From the NCBI GenBank assembly GCA_045594425.1, contig JAZNYK010000016.1, positions 1 to 64,000 of the forward strand: DNA of 64,000 nucleotides. The letters run 5' to 3'. The stretch is from RGIG1681 sp045594425 (GTDB lineage: Bacteria > Bacillota > Clostridia > Christensenellales > UBA1242). The position numbers were made by a program, and so were the translations under genes. Position 1 is the first letter of the stretch, and each line of letters starts with the position of its first letter. The notes under the pieces are model-generated. The model saw nothing but the letters and a program-made list of their open reading frames with translations. It was not told the origin of the DNA and did no database searches. This document shows positions 1-7,798 of the stretch, piece by piece.

Positions 1-639
1 TCAAGCAAAGAAAAGGTCATTGATGGTGTAACTGCCTTCCATTTATTTGATACTTTTGGGTTCCCTATTGAATTAACTCAAGAAATTGCAGACGAGAACG
101 GGTTTACCATTGATGTTGATAAATATTATGAAGTGTTTAAACAGCATCAAGAAAAAAGCAGAGCAGGAAGCGAAAAAAAATTTGCTTGTGGTTTAGCTGA
201 TAACAAAAACGAAACAACAAAGCTTCACACAGCTACACACCTTTTGCATGCTGCATTAAAGACCGTTTGCTCTTCTGATGTTCAACAAAAAGGTTCAAAC
301 ATTACACCAGAAAGACTTCGTTTTGACTTTAACCTTGACCACAAAATGACACCTGAAGAAATCAAAGAACTTGAAGACTTTGTTAATGACGCTATTCAAA
401 GAAAAATTGACGTTGTTTCTGAAGAACTCACAATTGAAGACGCAACAGCAAAAGGTGCTTATGGCATCTTTAATGCAAAACCCGGCGACCTTGTTAAAGT
501 ATTCACAATTGGTGATGTAGACAAACAAATCTGTGGTGGTCCTCATGCTAAAAACACAGGTGACCTAAACCACTTTAAGATTGTTAAAGAGGAAAGCAGT
601 TCTTCGGGTATTCGCAGAATTAAAGCAATCCTTGATTAA
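1..639 (+). CDS. alaS: alanine--tRNA ligase, 3' part, short form
   Basis: Carboxy-terminal part of alanyl-tRNA synthetase, which charges tRNA-Ala; the 5' part lies outside the window and the frame is open from base 1. The start of the visible segment, with FDTFGFPIELT, is the end of the tRNA-recognition helices. The editing (SAD) domain follows almost directly, with metal ligands in HTATH and CGGPH. The protein stops right after the SAD tail (SSSSGIRRIKAILD). The beta-barrel between the helical and editing domains and the whole C-Ala domain of the usual ~870-residue enzyme are therefore absent. Similar short forms exist in some bacteria, so this looks like a normal lineage variant and not a truncation. 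proS follows 16 bases downstream. Confidence 0.93.
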   Translation, partial: SSKEKVIDGVTAFHLFDTFGFPIELTQEIADENGFTIDVDKYYEVFKQHQEKSRAGSEKKFACGLADNKNETTKLHTATHLLHAALKTVCSSDVQQKGSNITPERLRFDFNLDHKMTPEEIKELEDFVNDAIQRKIDVVSEELTIEDATAKGAYGIFNAKPGDLVKVFTIGDVDKQICGGPHAKNTGDLNHFKIVKEESSSSGIRRIKAILD

Positions 640-655
640 TTAAAGGAGAAACATT

Positions 656-2362
656 ATGTTATTAAGTAAACTTTGCTCGCTTCGAACAAAAGAAGTTCCT
701 TCTGATGCTAAAATGATTAGCCACAAACTTCTTATTCGTGCGGGTTATATGAAACAAGTGTCTAACGGCATTTACACACTTTCTGCTCTTGGACAAAAGG
801 CTTGTTTGAATATTGAAAATATTATTAGAACTGAAATGAATAAACTTGACGGTCAAGAAGTTAAATTTCCTGTGGTAATGCCAAAAGAACTCTGGGATTT
901 AAGTGGAAGATACACTTCAATCGGAAATGAAATGGTGCGTTTTGAAGACCGAACCAATCACAAAATGCTTCTTGGCATGACACATGAAGAAGCAAGCGTT
1001 CACCTTGCTAAAAACTGGGTAACATCTCACTCACAACTTCCATTTATGATTTATCAAATTCAAACTAAATTTAGAGATGAACCTAGAAGCCGTGGCGGAC
1101 TTATCAGAGTTCGTGAATTCACAATGAAAGATGCTTATTCATTCCACACATCTATGGAAGATTTGGATAAGTATTATATGCAAGTTCATGAAGGCTATAA
1201 CAACATTTATAAAAAGATTGGTTTAAAAAACTTTATTTCTGTTAAATCAGACACAGGCATGATGGGCGGAAGCGTTGCTCATGAATTTATGAGCATCAAT
1301 GATGACGGCGAAGATGAACTTGTTCTTTGCGACTGTGGATACAAATCTAACCAAGAAGTTGCTGACTGCGTTCATGAAGCACCAGCAAAAGAAGATATTA
1401 AAGGCAATGCTCAAGAAGTGTTTACTGGCGATGCCAAGGAAATCGATGCTGTTTGCAAAATGCTCAAAACAGATGCAAAACACACCATCAAAGCAGTTGC
1501 TTATGCAATAAAAGGCGAAAATGGGCTTGTTTTGGTGTTTATTAGAGGCGATAAAGAAGTAAACGAAGCAAAACTTAAGAAAGTTACAAAGAAAGATATT
1601 GTGGCGTTTTCTGCTGAAAATGATAGCAGATTATGTGCTGGCAACATTGGACCTGTTGGATTTAACAAAACTGACGACATCATCATTGTTTATGATGCTA
1701 GTTTAAAAGGTTGTGTTAACATGGTTGTTGGCGCAAACAAAAAAGACTATCATATTGAAAACGTTTGCGTTGAAAGAGACCTCGCTGGAATCACTTTTAA
1801 CGATGTTGCAAAAGTTCAAGAAGGTGACACCTGTCCAATATGCAAAAAAGGCAAGTTAAAAATCGTTCATGGTATTGAAATTGGAAATATCTTTCAACTT
1901 GGCACAAAGTATACAAAATCTATGGACATGAAAATCAAAATGCCAGACGAAACCGAAATCAATCCAATCATGGGTTGTTATGGAATTGGTGTTGGCAGAA
2001 ACCTTGCTTGTGTTGTTGAAGATAACCATGATGACTATGGTATTATCATGCCAAAATCAATTGCACCATACAAAGTTCATATCTGTCCATTAAGATTAGA
2101 CAATGAAAATGTAAAAACTGTTGCTGAAAAAATTTATGCTGAAATTTTGGATAAAAACATTGAATGTTTGTATGACGACCGTGATGTGTCTGCTGGAAAT
2201 AAATTTGCTGACGCTGACCTCATGGGTATGCCAATCAGACTTGTTGTTTCACCAAAAGGTTTAGACGAAAACACAGTTGAAATCAAAGACAGAGCAACTG
2301 GGGAAGTTGTTAAAGTTAGCCCAGAAAAAGCAGTTGAAACAATTATTTCAATGCTTAAATAG
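656..2362 (+). CDS. proS: proline--tRNA ligase, bacterial type
   Basis: Prolyl-tRNA synthetase of 568 residues, the normal size of the bacterial form. Class II motif 2 is visible around FRDEPRSRGGLIRVREF (about residues 140-157). A YbaK-like insertion that edits Ala-tRNA-Pro occupies roughly residues 230-380 and is followed by the rest of the catalytic core and an anticodon-binding domain (YDDRDVSAGNKF, LVVSPKG). The ATG at 656 has AGGAG upstream. It sits 16 bases after alaS and 8 bases before a small gene, so the three are probably cotranscribed. Confidence 0.97.
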   Translation: MLLSKLCSLRTKEVPSDAKMISHKLLIRAGYMKQVSNGIYTLSALGQKACLNIENIIRTEMNKLDGQEVKFPVVMPKELWDLSGRYTSIGNEMVRFEDRTNHKMLLGMTHEEASVHLAKNWVTSHSQLPFMIYQIQTKFRDEPRSRGGLIRVREFTMKDAYSFHTSMEDLDKYYMQVHEGYNNIYKKIGLKNFISVKSDTGMMGGSVAHEFMSINDDGEDELVLCDCGYKSNQEVADCVHEAPAKEDIKGNAQEVFTGDAKEIDAVCKMLKTDAKHTIKAVAYAIKGENGLVLVFIRGDKEVNEAKLKKVTKKDIVAFSAENDSRLCAGNIGPVGFNKTDDIIIVYDASLKGCVNMVVGANKKDYHIENVCVERDLAGITFNDVAKVQEGDTCPICKKGKLKIVHGIEIGNIFQLGTKYTKSMDMKIKMPDETEINPIMGCYGIGVGRNLACVVEDNHDDYGIIMPKSIAPYKVHICPLRLDNENVKTVAEKIYAEILDKNIECLYDDRDVSAGNKFADADLMGMPIRLVVSPKGLDENTVEIKDRATGEVVKVSPEKAVETIISMLK

Positions 2363-2370
2363 GTGCTAAT

Positions 2371-2586
2371 ATGGAAAAATTTGAACAACTAAAACAAATA
2401 TTTAAGGGGATTTTGATTGATTTAAACCTTTCAGAAAAAGAAGTTGAGTCAATCACAACCCTGGTTAGAACTCCAGTTGAAATGACTAGAATTGTTGATG
2501 CAATTGAAAAAAATCCTGAAATCAAATATCCAGAACTTTTTGAAATTGTTTTAAACTCTATTGATTTTGAAATTGAAATAAAATAA
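2371..2586 (+). CDS. small hypothetical protein
   Basis: A 71-residue acidic protein I do not recognise. Its sequence (NLSEKEVESITTLVRTPVEM and onward) is charged and helix-prone, with no cysteines, signal peptide or membrane segment. It starts 8 bases after proS and ends in a strong terminator hairpin, so it is the last gene of the alaS-proS unit. The Shine-Dalgarno site is weak, which suggests translational coupling to proS. Confidence 0.6.
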   Translation: MEKFEQLKQIFKGILIDLNLSEKEVESITTLVRTPVEMTRIVDAIEKNPEIKYPELFEIVLNSIDFEIEIK

Positions 2587-2613
2587 AAAGAACTGACAAT
2601 TGTCAGTTCTTTT
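2586..2613. terminator. bidirectional terminator, perfect palindrome
   Basis: A perfect 28-base palindrome (AAAAGAACTGACAA and its complement) with A and T runs at its two ends. It lies between the convergent small gene and the recombinase and can stop transcription from both sides. Confidence 0.85.
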
Positions 2614-3658
2614 ATTTTCGAAGTGAAACAGCGGTTGACGCAGAGCGTCTGATGCCATCTGAAATTGCTGCATAGTGCTTTTTTGTTGTGTTTACGTCTT
2701 TGTGACCAAGAACATCCGCAACAACATAAATGTCTTGTGTTGCATGATATAATCTTGTGCCGTATGTGCTTCGAAGTTTGTGTGGTGTTATATGCTTGAG
2801 AGGCGTTACTATCTCGGCATATTTTTTCACCAACTTTTCAACGGCTCTTGTTGAAATTCTTTTATTTTGAAGCGAAGTGAAAAGAGCAGGCTCTTCAATA
2901 AGTGCAGGATTTTCCGAGCGTTCTACAATCCAGTCATAAAGAGCAACTTTAACCTCGTCTGAAAAATATAAAATTACTTGGTTTCCACCTTTGCGGGTGA
3001 CTTTTATTGCATTAATTTTAAAATCAACATCATTAATATTAAGCCCAACACATTCTGACACACGAAGACCCGTGCCTAAAAGCAAAGTCATGATTGCAAC
3101 ATCTCTAACTTTTGTGTGTTTATGAAAGCCTTTTTCATGTCCAGAAAGTCCATATCCACTTTCAACAGTATTCAAAAAGTTATAAACCTCGTCTTCTTCA
3201 AGTTTTATAATTGGTTTGTCGTGAAGTTTTGGCATTTCAATCTTGCTGGCAAGGTCAACAGATATCATTTCACGTCTAAAATAATACTTAAAAAACGAAC
3301 GAACTGCAGCAATCTTGCGAGCCTTTCCACGTTCACCATTTGTGATAATTTCGCCATTTTCATCAGTGTAAGATGTTAAATAACTCATAAATCTTTCAAA
3401 ATGTGTTGTGTGAAATTTCTCTAGGTCTTTAACCTCTAAATCCAGCATCTTTTTATCACGAAAAAGATTAGTTTCGGTTAATGCCCAATTAAAAAACGTG
3501 CGTAAGTCATAAGCATAGTTAAGCCTTGTGAGTGCACTTGTTTTGTGCTCGATTCCTGTGAAAAAATCAAGTGCGAAATCGGGGAATTCATACAAAACTT
3601 TTCTTAATTTTTCAGTATTTATAATCTTTTGTTGAATGTAATAAGATTGATTTTTCAT
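2612..3658 (-). CDS. XerS-like tyrosine recombinase
   Basis: Site-specific tyrosine recombinase of 348 residues. An N-terminal SAM-like DNA-binding region (about residues 10-125) precedes the catalytic domain, which shows GLRVSECVGL (catalytic Arg), VTRKGG (Lys), HKLRSTYGTRL (His and Arg), LGHKDVNTTKKHY (His and nucleophilic Tyr). The length and the VEKLVKKYAE...HKLR...TRLYHAT segment resemble single-recombinase XerS more than the ~300-residue XerC/XerD. I chose the ATG at 3656-3658 because a TTGCAA-17-TATAAT promoter ends six bases before it; an upstream in-frame start (to 3724) would overlap the promoter. No Shine-Dalgarno site is visible, so the mRNA may be leaderless. It could instead be a relict mobile-element integrase, but no cargo surrounds it. 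Confidence 0.88.
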   Translation of the reverse strand: MKNQSYYIQQKIINTEKLRKVLYEFPDFALDFFTGIEHKTSALTRLNYAYDLRTFFNWALTETNLFRDKKMLDLEVKDLEKFHTTHFERFMSYLTSYTDENGEIITNGERGKARKIAAVRSFFKYYFRREMISVDLASKIEMPKLHDKPIIKLEEDEVYNFLNTVESGYGLSGHEKGFHKHTKVRDVAIMTLLLGTGLRVSECVGLNINDVDFKINAIKVTRKGGNQVILYFSDEVKVALYDWIVERSENPALIEEPALFTSLQNKRISTRAVEKLVKKYAEIVTPLKHITPHKLRSTYGTRLYHATQDIYVVADVLGHKDVNTTKKHYAAISDGIRRSASTAVSLRK

Positions 3659-3664
3659 AGTTAT

Positions 3665-3693
3665 ATTATACCTATTGAAAAAAATCTTTGCAA
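3665..3693 (-). promoter_or_regulatory. sigma-A promoter of the recombinase
   Basis: On the - strand TTGCAA (3688-3693) and TATAAT (3665-3670) are separated by 17 bases. The predicted start point falls at or next to the ATG. A 12-base TTTTGCGAATAG copy lies just upstream at 3697-3708. Confidence 0.7.
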
Positions 3694-3717
3694 ATATTTT
3701 GCGAATAGTTTTAGTAT

Positions 3718-3744
3718 TTGACAAATTCTTTTCATTGTTATAAA
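3718..3744 (+). promoter_or_regulatory. promoter of the SerRS-arm-like gene
   Basis: TTGACA (3718-3723) and TATAAA (3739-3744) are 15 bases apart, a short spacer, upstream of AAAGGA and the ATG at 3767. It is divergent from the recombinase promoter. Confidence 0.5.
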
Positions 3745-3766
3745 CTTTTGTTGTAGGGAAAGGATT

Positions 3767-4558
3767 ATGATAGATTTAAACCATCTTTTAAAAAATATTG
3801 ATTTATACAAAGAGCGTTATGCTCATAAAGAAATCAAGGTTGACCTTGATGTTTTTGTCACACTTGAACAGCAAAGAAAAGAACTTCAAATCAAAACTGA
3901 AAATATGCGTGCACTTTGCAACAAACTTTGTGGAGAAGTTCCAAAATTCCGTGAAAGAGAAAAAAACACTGACGAACTTATATCACAAATAGAAATGCTT
4001 GATGAACAAATTAAAGCCAACAACAAAGTTCTTAATGCATATAACAAAAAAATTAATAAATATCTTGCAAAACTTCATAATTTGCCAGAGTTTTTAAACT
4101 CTTATCATGAACAACTTCCAACAACTTTCACAAACATATCGCTAGCAGACCTAAAAAAAATGATTAACTCAAAGTATGACATAGAATCATTTAACGGCAA
4201 AATTATCAATTATTTTAAGCAAAAACGTGATATGTTGTTCCAAGAAAGTAAAATGCCATATATTGTTAACTGCAAAGATGGTTATTTGTTTTTGTGTGAT
4301 GAGACAGAAGCAAACAAAATCAAAAAATTCTTTTTAGAATATTTCGAAAAAAATGCACTCTCATTAATAAAAGTGTCCTGCAAAAAACTCAACAAAGAAA
4401 ATGAATCGAGTTATTACGTTCACTTAAACAGACGCGAATCATTTTATTTTGAAATTAACAAAGAGTTTTACACAAGACAATTTAACATCAAATATAAAAA
4501 TAGCCAAATTGATATGACTAAGTTTGCGTGTCAAATCAATGTTCTGTTTAAATGGTAG
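3767..4558 (+). CDS. orphan protein with a seryl-tRNA-synthetase-like N-terminal arm
   Basis: A 263-residue protein. Residues 1-115 match the layout of the SerRS tRNA-binding arm: a MIDLNHLLKNIDLYKERY start like MLDIKLLRENPE, an Arg-rich helix (EQQRKELQIKTENMRA) with the N-K-L element, a second coiled-coil helix, and a closing NLPEF segment where SerRS has NIPH. Residues 120-263 contain none of the class II motifs 1-3, so it cannot aminoacylate. This part is mixed alpha/beta and I do not recognise it. A good AAAGGA site precedes the ATG and a terminator follows. The arm match is from family knowledge; a role such as binding tRNA-Ser is inference. Confidence 0.75.
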   Translation: MIDLNHLLKNIDLYKERYAHKEIKVDLDVFVTLEQQRKELQIKTENMRALCNKLCGEVPKFREREKNTDELISQIEMLDEQIKANNKVLNAYNKKINKYLAKLHNLPEFLNSYHEQLPTTFTNISLADLKKMINSKYDIESFNGKIINYFKQKRDMLFQESKMPYIVNCKDGYLFLCDETEANKIKKFFLEYFEKNALSLIKVSCKKLNKENESSYYVHLNRRESFYFEINKEFYTRQFNIKYKNSQIDMTKFACQINVLFKW

Positions 4559-4587
4559 GAAAGTTTTATTTGTAAAAAAGTCATAAA

Positions 4588-4613
4588 AAAAAGAGATGTT
4601 TTCATCTCTTTTT
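4588..4613. terminator. bidirectional terminator
   Basis: Stem AAAAAGAGATG / CATCTCTTTTT with a TTTT loop, between the convergent genes at 3767-4558 and 4612-5169. Confidence 0.85.
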
Positions 4614-5169
4614 ATTTTGTGGTTTTCTTTTTTGTTGTTGCAGTTGATTTCTTTTCTGCTGCTGTGTTTTGTTCTTCTTTGATGATGTTTAAGAAGTTGG
4701 TTGAATTTTTAAAAGCATCTGTGCCTCTGTTGTGGCTTGCAACTTTTTCTGATTCAGTTTTTTCTTTCTTAACACCACCAACCATAACATAGTTTTGAAT
4801 TTCATCTTTCTTTGGAACTTTTTTCACTGGTCTTTCAACTTCGTGTGTAACAACAACTGCAGTTGAGTTAAGTTCGTTGTTAACTTCTTCATTGATTCCA
4901 GAAATTTGGTTTGCAAAGTGTTCTACAGCATTGTCTCTTGGAGCCACTTCAACAGGTTCTGCTTGAACTTCATCTGAAGCAATCACATAAGTGTCATCGT
5001 TGATTTTTTCAACACCTTCATTAAGTGTGCTTCTGTCAGATTGTTTGTTTTTTGAAGATTTGATGTAATACCAAACAAACAAACCAATTGCACCTAAAAT
5101 TAAAATAGCATCAAAAACAAAACAGAAAATCATAAAACCATTGCTAGCGCAAATCAAACTATTTAACAT
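4612..5169 (-). CDS. membrane-anchored hypothetical protein with Lys/Thr-rich tail
   Basis: A 185-residue protein of unknown function. One hydrophobic segment (FMIFCFVFDAILILGAIGLF, about residues 12-35) is followed by YYIKSSKNK, so the rest is probably cytoplasmic. The remainder is hydrophilic and low in complexity, ending in a basic KKSTATTKKKTTK tail like the one on YajC in this window. The ATG at 5169 is preceded by GAGAGG at 10 bases; a longer TTG-started frame to 5187 would overlap that site. TATAAT lies at 5189-5194 on the - strand. Confidence 0.7.
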   Translation of the reverse strand: MLNSLICASNGFMIFCFVFDAILILGAIGLFVWYYIKSSKNKQSDRSTLNEGVEKINDDTYVIASDEVQAEPVEVAPRDNAVEHFANQISGINEEVNNELNSTAVVVTHEVERPVKKVPKKDEIQNYVMVGGVKKEKTESEKVASHNRGTDAFKNSTNFLNIIKEEQNTAAEKKSTATTKKKTTK

Positions 5170-5334
5170 ATTTTTTAAACCTCTCAAAATTATATTACAA
5201 ATTTATTATAACACATAAAAAAAATATTAAATAATAAATTTAAATGGTTTTTAAAAAAAATTTATAATTTTTTCACAAAAATATTGACCTTAATCTAATT
5301 TGAACCATCGCAGTAATGCTACGTCACACATAAC

Positions 5335-5359
5335 AAAAGGGGATTGATTACCCTTTTTT
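5335..5359 (+). terminator. terminator-like hairpin in noncoding region
   Basis: AAAAGGG (5335-5341) pairs with CCCTTTT (5351-5357), followed by T residues. No gene reads into it from the left, so it could end a small RNA or be fortuitous. No promoter was found just upstream. Confidence 0.4.
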
Positions 5360-5843
5360 GTGTAAACACTTTTTCTCGTTTTACACAAAATATAATATGG
5401 GTATTTGTCGTTAAAATTTATTTAAGTCTGATTTACAAGTCAAATCTTTTCACATAGCAAAACTAATTTGATTTGGCGTATTTAAAACGGTTTGTCTAAA
5501 AATGTATATATTGATATTTACTAAACAACGCCGCACTTGCATACACTTAAATGATTTGTAACAGACGAATGAAAAAAAACTTGCGCTCTCACACAAATTT
5601 TCTTAAATACATTGAATAACATATCATAAAAAATTTGGTGCTATGTGTCACACGGTTTGTCACAGAGTTATGCGTTGCATAGCATATCAAAACGTTGATA
5701 AAATCAACACATAAAGACACAAGCGGTTCTGAACACATGATTAAACAAAACAAAAATTTCAAACGTCCTCACACAAAGTTGTCATCTAACTCTTGTAAAT
5801 TAATCTAAAATTATTGTTAAAAACCCCTTCCCGAACGCCCCTA

Positions 5844-5875
5844 TCTATTCGCAAAACTTGTCTTTTGCGAATAGA
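5844..5875. repeat. perfect 13-6-13 inverted repeat, recombination-site-like
   Basis: TCTATTCGCAAAA and its exact complement TTTTGCGAATAGA flank a 6-base centre (CTTGTC). Arms of 11-13 bases around a 6-8-base spacer are the classic core of tyrosine-recombinase sites. The arm word TTTTGCGAATAG recurs at 3697-3708 upstream of the recombinase gene. It does not match the usual dif consensus. Confidence 0.55.
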
Positions 5876-6175
5876 TTGCATGGAGGTTGTTAACAATTAA
5901 TGTTTAAAACTAAAGCAAAATTTATGTCTAAATGCCGAAAATTTCATACATTAAAACGCTTCCGTTTCCAATTTTCCCCACCTTGGATTATTAACACTTA
6001 AATTTTTCAGTATAATTTTTTCTAAATTAAAATTAAAGGGGTGGCTAATAAAATATACTTATTATAAATTAATCTTAACCAATTGTTAATCACTCAAAAA
6101 TTTCTAATAAACATTTTATTATATTCCCAATCACCCAATAAAAATTTTAAACAATAATTTATCTTCATCTATAAT

Positions 6176-6205
6176 TTGACCAAACTTCCACCATTTTGCT
6201 AAAAT
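6176..6205 (+). promoter_or_regulatory. promoter of the DUF1653 gene
   Basis: TTGACC (6176-6181) and TAAAAT (6200-6205) with an 18-base spacer. AGGAG lies at 6212-6216, eight bases before the ATG at 6225. Confidence 0.65.
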
Positions 6206-6224
6206 AGATTTAGGAGATATTGTT

Positions 6225-6467
6225 ATGGAAATTTTAAAAAATAGAGTGTATAAGCACTTCAAAGGAAATTTGTATTATGTTTTAAACGTTGCCGAACACA
6301 CAGAAACTGGTGAAGCAATAGTCATCTATCAAGCATTATATGGCGAATATAAAGTGTATGCAAGACCACTTGAAATGTTTGCAAGCAAAGTTGATAAACA
6401 AAAATACCCAAAGGTAAATCAAGAGTATCGTTTTGAACTTCAAGATTTCGAAGATAAAACAAAATAA
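6225..6467 (+). CDS. DUF1653 family protein
   Basis: An 80-residue protein. The pattern YKHFKGNLYYVLNVAEHTET, then IVIYQALYGEY and the RPLEMF motif, is that of the DUF1653 family, a small SH3-like beta-rich domain of unknown function found alone or attached to other enzymes. Here it is the stand-alone form at normal length. It has its own promoter and a bidirectional terminator, so it is a single-gene unit. Confidence 0.85.
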   Translation: MEILKNRVYKHFKGNLYYVLNVAEHTETGEAIVIYQALYGEYKVYARPLEMFASKVDKQKYPKVNQEYRFELQDFEDKTK

Positions 6468-6493
6468 AAACAGGTCATATCTTGACCTGTTTT
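6467..6493. terminator. bidirectional terminator
   Basis: AAAACAGGTCA / TGACCTGTTTT with a 5-base loop, between the convergent DUF1653 and phosphatase genes. Confidence 0.88.
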
Positions 6494-6521
6494 TTAACCT
6501 TTCTTTTTGATTAGAATTATT

Positions 6522-7646
6522 CTACTCTGGTTGAGATTGAAGTTCAGGCTTACTGTATGGAATGTGTTCAACCTTAAGCCTGTGTGTTGATGAAAAATCT
6601 CTTGTTCCCTTTATTACAATTTGTGAAAGGTCGTCTAAACAAATACAGTTTAAATATCCATGGTTTTTGTTATAATTTGAACCATCCAAACCAATGCTAA
6701 CAAGTTCACCTTTTGCGTTATGATGAAAAACTGCCCTGTTTGATTTATCTGTATTTATACATTCCGTTGTGGTGTGTCCATAAACGATAATTTTTCCATC
6801 AAATCGCTCAGTTGGCCCGATATACCTGCGAGTTGTTCTGTCCCTACGTCTTCCCCAAATAAGAGGTCTTTCGTTTTGAAATGGCAAATCATGAACAGAG
6901 TTGCATGGGTTATATGCATTTTCAACAATACTGTCATTTATATTTTCATCTTTATTTTTTGTAACAAATCCAGAATGAACTAACAAAAATTTATCATCAA
7001 CAACTGAATATTTGTCAAGACGCTCAAAGTAGTTATACACATTGCAGAAATCTTCTAGCATATGCAAATAAACAAGTTCTTCAAAATATCCACGTTCTTT
7101 GTTTGTGTATCCAGCAAAATATTCTTTGATGGCATTTTTTATTAAATCACCAGCCGTTTGCATATCTCTCATGCTGCAGGTGGTTTTAATTTGATGTATA
7201 TACTTTTGAGGTGAATGTTCCGCATAAAAATCTTTAAATTGTTCATGTAATCTCATGCTTACATCAACATATTTGCTTTCGACACTTCTCTTTAATGAAC
7301 TCGCGGGCTTGTCACCATAAATCTCTGCAACTACCTGCATATGCTTTAAAGCAAAAGATAAAACTGTTGGATTTGAATAATTCATTTGCCAGTAATAGTA
7401 TTCCTGTTTTGGATATTCCATAAATTTCATAAAAAGGTCTTCATGATTCCCTTTTATTACATGAATGTTATTATAACGCGAACCTATAAGCGAAATAATT
7501 TCTTCGCTATCTGGTCCCCTATCAAACAAATCCCCCAAAATATGCAATACATAGTCTTTGTTTGGATGCTTTTTGTCAAGAATAGAGATGAGCGTTTTTA
7601 ATCGTTCTACATTTCCGTGAATATCCGAGACGGCATAGTCATTCAT
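6522..7646 (-). CDS. calcineurin-like serine/threonine protein phosphatase (PrpA type)
   Basis: Metallophosphoesterase of 374 residues. The metal-binding motifs of the PPP family are near the N-terminus: DIHGN, GDLFDRGPDS and GNHED, with later histidines in LLVHSG and YGHTTTE. The family dephosphorylates proteins or diadenosine polyphosphates in the cytoplasm. A ~110-residue helical insertion between GNHED and LVHSG makes it longer than E. coli PrpA (~218). The ATG at 7646 has AAGGAAGG nine bases upstream; an upstream in-frame ATG would overlap the promoter at 7672-7700. The true substrate is unknown. Confidence 0.85.
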   Translation of the reverse strand: MNDYAVSDIHGNVERLKTLISILDKKHPNKDYVLHILGDLFDRGPDSEEIISLIGSRYNNIHVIKGNHEDLFMKFMEYPKQEYYYWQMNYSNPTVLSFALKHMQVVAEIYGDKPASSLKRSVESKYVDVSMRLHEQFKDFYAEHSPQKYIHQIKTTCSMRDMQTAGDLIKNAIKEYFAGYTNKERGYFEELVYLHMLEDFCNVYNYFERLDKYSVVDDKFLLVHSGFVTKNKDENINDSIVENAYNPCNSVHDLPFQNERPLIWGRRRDRTTRRYIGPTERFDGKIIVYGHTTTECINTDKSNRAVFHHNAKGELVSIGLDGSNYNKNHGYLNCICLDDLSQIVIKGTRDFSSTHRLKVEHIPYSKPELQSQPE

Positions 7647-7671
7647 TTCAAAATACCTTCCTTGTGGTTGA

Positions 7672-7700
7672 ATTATAACACACATTAATTTAAATTTCAA
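7672..7700 (-). promoter_or_regulatory. sigma-A promoter of the phosphatase
   Basis: On the - strand TTGAAA (7695-7700) and TATAAT (7672-7677) are separated by 17 bases. Confidence 0.7.
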
Positions 7701-7748
7701 TATCCACTTTGTTTGGGAACACTATCATGAACATCGTGATAAGTTTGA

Positions 7749-7777
7749 TTGACAAATTTTGTATTTTTTGATAACTT
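7749..7777 (+). promoter_or_regulatory. promoter of trmL
   Basis: TTGACA (7749-7754) and TAACTT (7772-7777), 17-base spacer, followed by AGGAG before the ATG at 7799. Confidence 0.55.
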
Positions 7778-7798
7778 ATGGCGTGTTAGGAGAAAATT

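Larger units (their letters stand above)
5170..6175. other. 1-kb noncoding region
   Basis: By far the longest gene-free stretch in the window. I see no credible reading frame. It holds a terminator-like hairpin at 5335-5357, a 13-6-13 perfect inverted repeat at 5844-5875, and otherwise AT-rich DNA with repeated TCACACA-type words. C exceeds G on the + strand, more so to the right of the dyad. No known structural RNA was recognised. Confidence 0.7.

Noticed and set aside
1..639. alaS as a truncated pseudogene
   Set aside because: The frame is intact, the SAD motifs are kept and the ending matches known short AlaRS proteins.
2612..5169. Integrative element carrying the recombinase
   Set aside because: No flanking direct repeats, tRNA target, cargo or mobility genes were seen around the recombinase.
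5300..5800. CRISPR-like array from repeated TCACACA words
   Set aside because: The words are short, irregularly spaced and not embedded in longer repeats.
5170..6224. 6S, SRP, RNase P or tmRNA gene in the noncoding region
   Set aside because: No conserved core motifs of these RNAs were recognised on either strand.
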